NCBI GenBank assembly: GCA_000499405.2
Contig: HG738138.1
Coordinates: 22,516,824 to 22,580,823 of the forward strand
Length of the DNA: 64,000 nt
Source of the DNA: Onchocerca volvulus
Lineage: Eukaryota; Nematoda; Chromadorea; Rhabditida; Onchocercidae
Direction of reading: 5' to 3'
Shown here: positions 56,801 to 64,000 of the stretch, one piece after another
Numbering within the stretch: the first letter of the stretch is position 1
Layout: every line of letters begins with the position of its first letter
The notes under the pieces: model-generated
The model's database searches: none
The model's input: the letters and a program-made list of their open reading frames with translations, nothing else
Told to the model about the DNA's origin: nothing
Translations under genes and position numbers: made by a program

Positions 56801-57343
56801 ATTAGCTTTTATTTTTTTCAATAATCGATTTGATAGTCAAAAATTAGAATAATGAATTGAAAAAAAGGTAGACCAATGAACAAACTTTTAGGAAATTAAG
56901 AAAAATTAAAAACAAATCCGATAAACAAACAACAGATATGCAATTAATGAGAATTATAAATTAACGAACTTTGAAAGTTTGCTTTTTATATTTCTTAACA
57001 CCTGATAAAGAGAAGAGGGAACTCAGAAAAACTTTTTTTTTTTCGTTTACAGCAATTTTATTCAAATGCTAAATGTGATGGAAATACGAATGACTTGTTG
57101 AATTCCGTTAGCAATCAATTCTTTCTAGCTTATCAAATCAAAGAAAGGTCATTGTTATCACTATCAAATCAAAGAAAGGTCATTGTTATCACTAATATTC
57201 AAAATTAATCACTTACCAGACATTTCTTCAATTCTTTTTAAACTAGCGGAAGCAGTAATCATCGATTCAGCTTCAACTTTATCCATCACTCCCCTTATCA
57301 GCACAGCGATCAGAACATATATCCATGATTGCATTCTGTTCAT
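53886..57343 (-). CDS. unrecognised secreted protein with probable GPI-anchor signal
   Basis: I do not recognise this gene. Exons (minus): 57343-57217, 56326-56123, 55765-55559, 55487-55462, 55411-55360, 54907-54795, 54587-54432, 54167-53886, giving 388 residues in continuous phase. The N-terminus (MNRMQSWIYVLIAVLIRG...EAES) is a signal peptide. The ectodomain has Cys in DPLDCSFD, NCAVFYVLGEN, NRCQLTK, GQCVWQK, LSCLFDRKHW and EQVCIAEV, and aromatic/charged segments such as NFGIFTYEPTYAKVNN and SSDGRVAYYAGKEGN. The last 30 residues combine a Thr/Pro-rich spacer, a hydrophobic tail (VTLFVLLVLLSCNISR) and no cytoplasmic domain, which suggests GPI anchoring. The 26-base exon is followed by an intron with a GC donor (55412-55461), the only way found to keep the frame. 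A nematode-specific surface protein is the best guess. Confidence 0.75.
57131..57192. repeat. 31-bp perfect tandem duplication
   Basis: The unit starting TATCAAATCAAAGAAAGGTC occurs twice in a row without mismatch. It sits in the first intron of the secreted-protein gene, 25 bases beyond the splice donor of exon 1. Confidence 0.92.
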
Positions 57344-60300
57344 TCTTTTGGATTCGAAAGATTGAAAATCTTTCAATTTAATTTAAAAATTTGATTGAAT
57401 TTGAAACGGAATGTTGTTTCTTGCGAAAAATTTGTTCTCAATAAGACTGAAAGGATAAAAATTCAAAAAAAAAAAAGATGTAGGAAAAAAACGCAAAATT
57501 AACATTGAAATTGCATGGAAATCAAAAATTCCCAATATCACTTATCATATCAACTTGTCTATATTAAACAATCATATATTTTCATATAAGTAACAATAGC
57601 GATAGTGATATTATATGAATAGATTCTAAAAATCTGTCATCAACTTTGACCCATATTCTCTAAAGTTAAACTAAGATAATGAAGTGAACAAACAGAAAAA
57701 TAGTCGAAAAAGGTAAAAAGCTAATTACATTTCTAATGCATCGGAAAAAAATTCGCCCGAGATGTGCGGCAAATCTTTGCCATTTATCTCGAGCAAATTT
57801 TCTGAATGAATATGAAAATTGACTTAAATATTAAAGTTGATTTGACCGAAAGTGATTAACTTATATGACTGCACCTAAATCGGAAGATGAATGAAAATTA
57901 AAAGGGATAAGATACAATGAATCGTAGGGAAAAGCTCGAATTTGATGGGTTAAAGACAAGAAAAAGGAAAGGAACGGATAAAAAATTGAAAACAATTCAT
58001 TTTTACGAAACTGCTGTGATGGATGATTTTGGGAAAGTATTTCTGGAGACTAAGGGTGGCGACTAAAAACTGGAAATCTTTATTTGTTCAGCTTTAAATG
58101 GAAAGAACAGTGGTTGAAGTAAAATCAATGATGAAAGAAAAATAAAAATAAATACGCATGAAGTGTTCTCTCTATCGCAATTTGTTGGAAAGATGAAAAT
58201 ACGGCCAAAACTTTTGTCAAACGGAATGGGAACTACTAAGTTTTATTCAGCCAATCCAATTATCTAAGTTAAGCGTTTGCAGTGCTAATTTTCATAGTAG
58301 CTATATGAGATCTTAGATTTTACTTCCGATATTCTCTACATAAAGCATTATTTGAATCAATTATTAAAGAGGACTTTTTCCAAAACATGCAAAAATGTAA
58401 ACAAACAACCAGAATATGAAATAAAAGCAATGTGAGAGAAAGTGCCCACTCTGAGAAGTCAACATTAATATCATTCATGTCCAGTCGTCTACCGTAAAAA
58501 TGCTTAACTTTCCAACCTTTTCGTGCCAAATGAGCATTCAATCAGATATTCAATATTCATGTTTTTGACAAGCAATTTAATATTTCATGAAAATATGTCA
58601 ATCCGAAATGTTTGTAATCATCCAGAAGCCAAAAAAAGTAATCGATCGATGGCAAGTTTAGAAAAAAATACTGAATGAATTAACTGCGATAGTCCACATA
58701 GAAATAATTTAAATTAAATATTTCAAATAAAAGATCGTATCCAGTCAATTAAATTAGAAATATGATTTTAGGAATGGTGCTATGTAAACAGGAATACAAG
58801 TTATGGACAATTCAACTTGTTTAGACAAACATGTCACTAAAATTTGTTTATTGGTAAGAGGCAACAGGAGGCGATTAATCAGTAATGATTACATTTAATT
58901 ATGACTACGATTGAGGAACAGAAGGTCGAGTATTCTACCCATTTTAAACATGTACTCCAATTTATCATGTAAATAGATCATTTCCAGATCGAATTGTAGA
59001 CGTAATACTAACTTAGAAAATCAATGTTTGATACTTCTAAGCATTACAATAGCATAAAGTTTAATTGAAATCATAAATTTCGATAATTTACCATTTGTTA
59101 AAAGAAAGAAACTCAACTTGACTATATATGTAGCCTGGATTAGAATGATGTGATCAAGCATACCGTTTTATGTATTCATTAATTAAACAAAATTTGTTGT
59201 TATCAAGGTATGTGAAAGAAGCAAAAATTTGAAAATCAAATTAACTCATCTAAAATAACATCTAACAGAAATTATTGCAAGAAATGTTGAAATTTGTAGC
59301 AAAAAAAAAAAACAAAAAACAAACAACAAAAAATCTGCTTGGAACAAAGCATTGTTAAACTTTAAATGAATTATGAATTGTCATTAATGACCATTATTAT
59401 TCATTAACCTGTCAAATATACATCTATTGCATAATAGATGAATATCGATGAAACACATTTACACTAATAAAAGTGTTAATGTGTTTCTTCGATGATTTCA
59501 CTTATTTATTTATTTATTTATTCACCACTTGCTTATTTATTCATTGCAGTGTTGCTGTAATTAAAAATTAATTAGACAAGCTGTATGGCACATAGAAGTG
59601 TAATTTGATGAAAAATATAGGATGTTTTAGGGAGATTTGGACTAAAAGTACATCTATCTAATAGTGATCTAAGTATTTTGGAAAGTAATGAAATGCTCAA
59701 TTCTCGAAATTTGAGAACTAGAGAAAAGGCCAAAAATGGGTTCAATCAATTTAATTTATATTCAAAAAAAGAAAAAAAAGATTATAGAATTTGAACGAAT
59801 TCAAATTTTAATAATAAAAATGAAATGAATCCAAATGTCATCAAAAACTTGTTGCAACTTACCTCTATTGCATCATTTTTTTCATTTATTTATTCATAAA
59901 ATAGCCTATTTTATGCACATTTATAACATCAATCAAACACAATTAGAACCAATTGTTGGCAGATAATGAATGTCTTCTTCAGGTTCCAATTTCTCTCAAA
60001 AGAGAAAAAAAGACGGAAAAATTGGTGTCAAACAACATGAGAATGTTAATCGAAGGACAGAAAAGACTTGATTAATCCAAATTTGTGCAATGTAGACCAT
60101 TGGTCAGCATGCCTCAATCAGGCTGAAACTATCAACAGCACAACTGCTTTGCCGAAAACGTTACAGACGATAATCCACTTTAGTTGTCGTTAGTGTCCAT
60201 TCCTATCTCACAGCTAACACTAATCAAGAGCCACTCCAATTTGCATAAAATTTTAGCATCTTGACATCTCATGGATCTTTAAGCTCATAGGAAGAAGAAA

Positions 60301-62530
60301 TTCGGAAACTAGATGGAATCGAGATGCATAGAGCTTTTCAAGTGGTAAACTGTTTTTAAACAACCGCATCGTTTGCGAATGTGATAGAAGGTGGGAGAAC
60401 TCGAAAAGTCAAATTCCTGTATCTAAAATTCTTTTCAGTTTTTTCTAAATTATTAACTATTAATCAGCATCAATTTGAAAACATTCAGTTTTGAAAAATT
60501 GAAACCATTCAGGGCTATTGATCCTGTTGTTATTGCTACTTTTTTCTTACAGAACAATCAATTTTATTTTATTATTTGAATTAAAATTAGGCAAGAGTAG
60601 AATACCAATTGAGAGATAATTCGTGTAAAATCGGTACATTTAAATTTTTGAAAAGATTGATTGAGCACTTTTTGAAGTTAAAGAAGTAAGAAGAGTTGGA
60701 AATTTTGAATAGAACTTTTCATTGTTGTTCTATAATCAGGTGGGTATTGCAATTATTCGTGTGAATTATTAAATGCAAGAGTGACTTTTATGAATGAAAA
60801 AAGGATAAAGGTAAATGATGAAATTTTGTACAATCAACCTCTTTCATATGTTGCACTCGATTACTGACCTCCGAAGATGAATTGATGAGATCTCCGAAGA
60901 CGAATCGGTTCATATCGTCATGGGTCAGGGAAGTTGCGATAAACATCCATTAAGTTCTTAATGTGAGGAAAATGCTGGCTAATAGTTAACCTCAATTGTT
61001 GGGAGCAGTTATCAGAATCATATGATAATGTCAAGGTAATTCAGCGCAATTCGATTCATCAACAAATAATATTTATAAAAACTGTATCATATTAGTAATA
61101 CTATAATCATACTAGTGATTTGTCAATAGTTTTTTCAAGTAAGTTTTAAATGAGTTGTATCATTTATTTCCTTTAATTTTCATTAAAATATCATTTTCTG
61201 GAAACTTTTAAAAAGCAGAATCAAACTGAATATTTAATTGAAATGCTGGAAAAGAGAAACATACATATACATTTTATTCTAATTTCCAACTATTGATAGT
61301 TTGATTTTGCATTTAACGGAAAGATAACTATAGAAATGATGGATAAATAAACAATGAGGAAATAAGTGCTACCGGATGTTAATGTCAATTGCATTAAAGT
61401 TTGTGAGTCACAAAAATAGCAAGAAGTGTCACAATAGCAAAATGCAGCATATGAACATTGAGATAAGATAGATAAAAGCTATCGATGTCATGTCACAAAC
61501 ATATCGTAGTTTGTTCGAGATACAATAATGTCACCAAATTACAGCCTGATATTAATAGCACTCGTATTCTCTTCATTCGTTACTTTTATTTCTCTCTTCT
61601 CACCTTTCAGCATAATTTCTTGTTTCCTTGATGAAATAATTTTATTAAGTAGAAAGCAATTTATTAATATCAAACTGACATAACAGAAACTGGTCAGTCA
61701 GATCAGTAATGAATTCTGGAAACACTAGCTATTGCTATTTTTGTTGAAAAAACCTCATAATACTTTTTATTTGGTTATGGTCACTCATTGGTCATTAGTA
61801 CTAGTAATTTATCATATTTGCTTGAATCATCAATTGCCCTTGCAAGAATGACCTTGGCATCTTCTACTATCGCTATCATTAATAACTGAAAGGTTAAATA
61901 AACCAAACATCGATTGTTTATTTATCTAAGCATAATAAAAGAAGCGTAATAATTTTTGGCATAAATCTATGTTTTTATTAAGTATTAATGGCACTATTAA
62001 ATAATTGTGTCATTAGCAGTCAGATTATATATATATATATATATTCTGATTTTATGATATTTGATATTCTTTACAACAGAAAGTAGTTTGCTCAATCAAA
62101 ATTTATGAAAATTCACCAATAAAATTAGGAAGACAGCTCAATATTCTGCAAGATTCAGTCAAAATATATGCTTGACACGATTTAAAGTTTAACGCACTCT
62201 CATTTAGGATATAAAATGTCTTCACAAATAAGAATTACTCAAACATAAAAGTTTGTACGTCACGTCAAATATATACTGAAATACTTATGGATTGATTTAA
62301 GCATTTTTAGCTTATAATCTATTCCATATGATTGAATGGATACACTTATTGAAATAGTAGATTAGCGTGAAGTTGGATTAGTGAAGAGTAAAACTCTTTC
62401 AAAATTTAGAGTTTAAAAGATTTGCTCGAAATTTAGGAAACTTTTTTTTAAAAGAAAATTATGTCAGTGAAAATTGTTTTTCGGAACCATTTCATATTTC
62501 AGATTATGCTTCTAATAATTTTTTGTCTAC
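57344..62530. other. gene-poor region upstream of the secreted-protein gene
   Basis: AT-rich, no recognised exon. A reverse-strand open segment at 58320-58541 contains one hydrophobic helix (WALSLTLLLFHILVVCLHF) but has no in-frame ATG at its start. Short tandem tracts: TTTA repeats at about 59502-59522 and (AT)n at about 62026-62043. Otherwise nothing distinctive. Confidence 0.5.
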
Positions 62531-62596
62531 GATCTATTTTGCTAAAATTCTTCGAAAATTTTGCTTGTTCGAGATGGATATAGATTATCCAGATAT
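62531..62596. repeat. 66-bp direct repeat, copy A
   Basis: Nearly the same sequence as 62926-62991 in the same orientation, starting GATCTATTTTGCTAAAATTC and including TTCGAGATGGATATAG, with about six differences. Confidence 0.85.
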
Positions 62597-62847
62597 ATTT
62601 GCTGTTACTTCTACTTTTCACTCGTAAGTCAAGCAAGGGTACCGACTTCAAAGCATTGATTTTAAAACTAATCTATTTGTCTCCATTTGTTGAGCTTTTA
62701 AAATTTCTTAATTAATTCTTTCAGGATTTTCCTGCAAAACTTCTCAAGCTCAGGTTTTTAACGGGCAAACTGCATCGTTATGAAAGATTTCTTTATAATT
62801 AAAGAAGGAAATACAAAAGAAAGGATTTTTTATTCTTTTTTTCGATA

Positions 62848-62961
62848 CAGCAAAATTTTAACAGAATTCTAGCAAAATAGATCGCATTTCATTTTGATTC
62901 AAAATTTTGGTTCAAAATGAAATGCGATCTATTTTGCTAAAATTCTTTTGAAATTTTGCTT
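62848..62961. repeat. foldback (inverted repeat) with two 50-bp arms
   Basis: Arms 62848-62897 and 62912-62961 are reverse complements with about four mismatches, separated by a 14-base spacer. The core is AAATGCGATCTATTTTGCTA and its complement. The right arm overlaps the second copy of the 66-bp direct repeat (62926-62991), so three related segments lie within 460 bases. Confidence 0.9.
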
Positions 62962-63800
62962 ATTCGAGATGGATATAGTTTATCTAGATATTCACGAACA
63001 TAAGATGTACTGATTTACAATATTTTTCCTCATTTCAGTTTTTGCATACCAATACTATCTCTGATTCTTCCTATAGATTTTTTGGGCCTATTCTGGTTAT
63101 TCAACAGAGCAAATCTATTTCTAAATTTCAAAATATTTATGATTTATCGATGTTTTGAAGACATTGTCATCCTTTTTTTCTTAGTGAAATGTGCTTAAAA
63201 TTTCGCTTTTCAGCTCTAAATTTTTGTATTCTTTTTCTTAATAAAGTTAAGAGTTGGCAAAAATTTAACGTGCAACCTTAGTGCACGTCTGGTCATTCAT
63301 GTCATCGTGATGATATCACAGTTGTCAACGGTCAGTCCAATCTTTAAATCTATTCTCCTCGGATTTGGGGTTTCTTTAACAGCTGCTCCAATCACAGAGT
63401 CTTTCTCTTCAATATATCGAACATATATGTTTATGATAATTTCCCTATAAAATCAATCTTTTCTCATTCTCCTCAATTTCTATTCCCTTATGATATACTA
63501 TCAACTTACTGCATTTCACTTATGCAAAAGCAATGAATTCTATTATATACGAAAGGGCGATCGCTTACTATGAAGATGATTTGTGATTCACTTAAAATTC
63601 AGTCGATTTCATGATGATATGCAAATATAAGAAAATACTTTGAGAAGGTATTCGTTAACGAATCTTAATCATACATCTTACACGCATTATCGTCCTCCGC
63701 AAATTCCCAATTTTCAAACAGATCTATGTGAATGATTTTCCGCTTCCAAAAAAAAGAAACAAAAGAAAAAAAAATGATTCGCTTTCTTTCAATAACTTCG

Positions 63801-64000
63801 GAAAGATACCCGAGCAGGAAGAAGTCACGGGAAACTCGGTGGAGATACGGAGGGCGAAAGATTAATCGAAACAATCTAGCAGTTGGTTCTCTCTGAAGTT
63901 TCCCTCAGGATAGCTGTAGTACGTAATAAAGCTGTTATATTCGGTAAAGGAATTGTGGAACGGAATGCGTTCAACCTATTCTCAAACTTTTAATGAGATG
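63801..64000 (+). pseudogene. decayed 28S rRNA fragment (runs off the right edge)
   Basis: The stretch contains blocks of the highly conserved large-subunit rRNA core in the right order: GGGAAACTCGGTGGAGATAC (28S: GAGGAAACTCTGGTGGAGGT), GGGCGAAAGATTAATCGAA, CATCTAG-like AATCTAGCAG, TGAAGTTTCCCTCAGGATAG, TCGGTAAAGGAATTG and CAACCTATTCTCAAACTTTT. Bases that are invariant in functional 28S are changed (AACAATCTAGCAGTTGG instead of AACCATCTAGTAGCTGG), and about 40 bases between the second and third blocks are missing. The sequence is of eukaryotic, not bacterial, type. It therefore looks like an rDNA-derived pseudogene fragment in single-copy DNA. The left limit is approximate. Confidence 0.85.

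Noticed and set aside
57131..57192. CRISPR-like direct repeats
   Set aside because: Only two adjacent copies without spacers in a eukaryotic intron: a simple tandem duplication.
63801..64000. Bacterial (Wolbachia) 23S rRNA insertion
   Set aside because: The conserved blocks match eukaryotic 28S, not bacterial 23S. No other bacterial-type sequence was seen in the window.

Overview
The window is nuclear DNA of a nematode, most likely a filarial (clade III) species. The background is very AT-rich. Every gene is cut by many introns with GT...(T)TTCAG borders. Several start codons lie only 2-20 bases downstream of a good 3' splice acceptor, as expected for spliced-leader (SL1) trans-splicing. The proteins read best against C. 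elegans families (pst-1, gck-2, lap-2, uba-1, a MIG-18-like secreted protein). The species cannot be named from the sequence alone. I rebuilt the gene models by hand from splice sites and reading-frame continuity, and exon coordinates are given per gene.

Layout, left to right. (1) 70-4540 (+): 3' part of a Crooked-neck-like splicing factor (CRNKL1/Clf1, HAT repeats), whose 5' exons lie outside the window. (2) 7540-10907 (+): PAPS transporter of the Golgi, SLC35B2/pst-1. (3) 12678-18277 (-): MAP4K-family germinal-centre kinase (gck-2 type) with kinase and CNH domains, complete in 17 exons. (4) 18278-23235: about 5 kb divergent intergenic region with a small MITE-like element. (5) 23236-25536 (+): small unrecognised four-transmembrane protein. 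(6) 26085-29693 (-): M17 leucine aminopeptidase (lap-2/NPEPL1 type) with all catalytic residues. (7) 31402-41662 (-): ubiquitin-activating enzyme E1 (uba-1), complete in 23 exons, with a 3.1 kb first intron. (8) 44425-46428 (-): small secreted cysteine-rich protein resembling the MIG-18-type fibronectin-I-like domain. (9) 46429-53885: 7.4 kb gene-poor stretch holding a diverged 240-bp duplication and a degenerate minisatellite. (10) 53886-57343 (-): unrecognised secreted, probably GPI-anchored protein whose best model uses a GC-AG intron. (11) 57344-64000: gene-poor, ending in a foldback repeat and, at the right edge, a decayed 28S rRNA fragment.

The genes are mostly housekeeping functions (splicing, sulfation donor supply, stress/nutrient kinase signalling, peptide turnover, ubiquitin activation) and do not form one pathway. 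From memory, the Crooked-neck and PAPS-transporter homologues are also neighbours in C. elegans (M03F8.3 and M03F8.2), which would make genes 1-2 a conserved microsyntenic pair. I found no operon-like cluster, CRISPR, bacterial insertion or dedicated defence system. The most unusual items are the 28S-derived fragment, the 50-bp foldback, the diverged duplication, the GC-AG intron and the two lineage-specific secreted/membrane genes.
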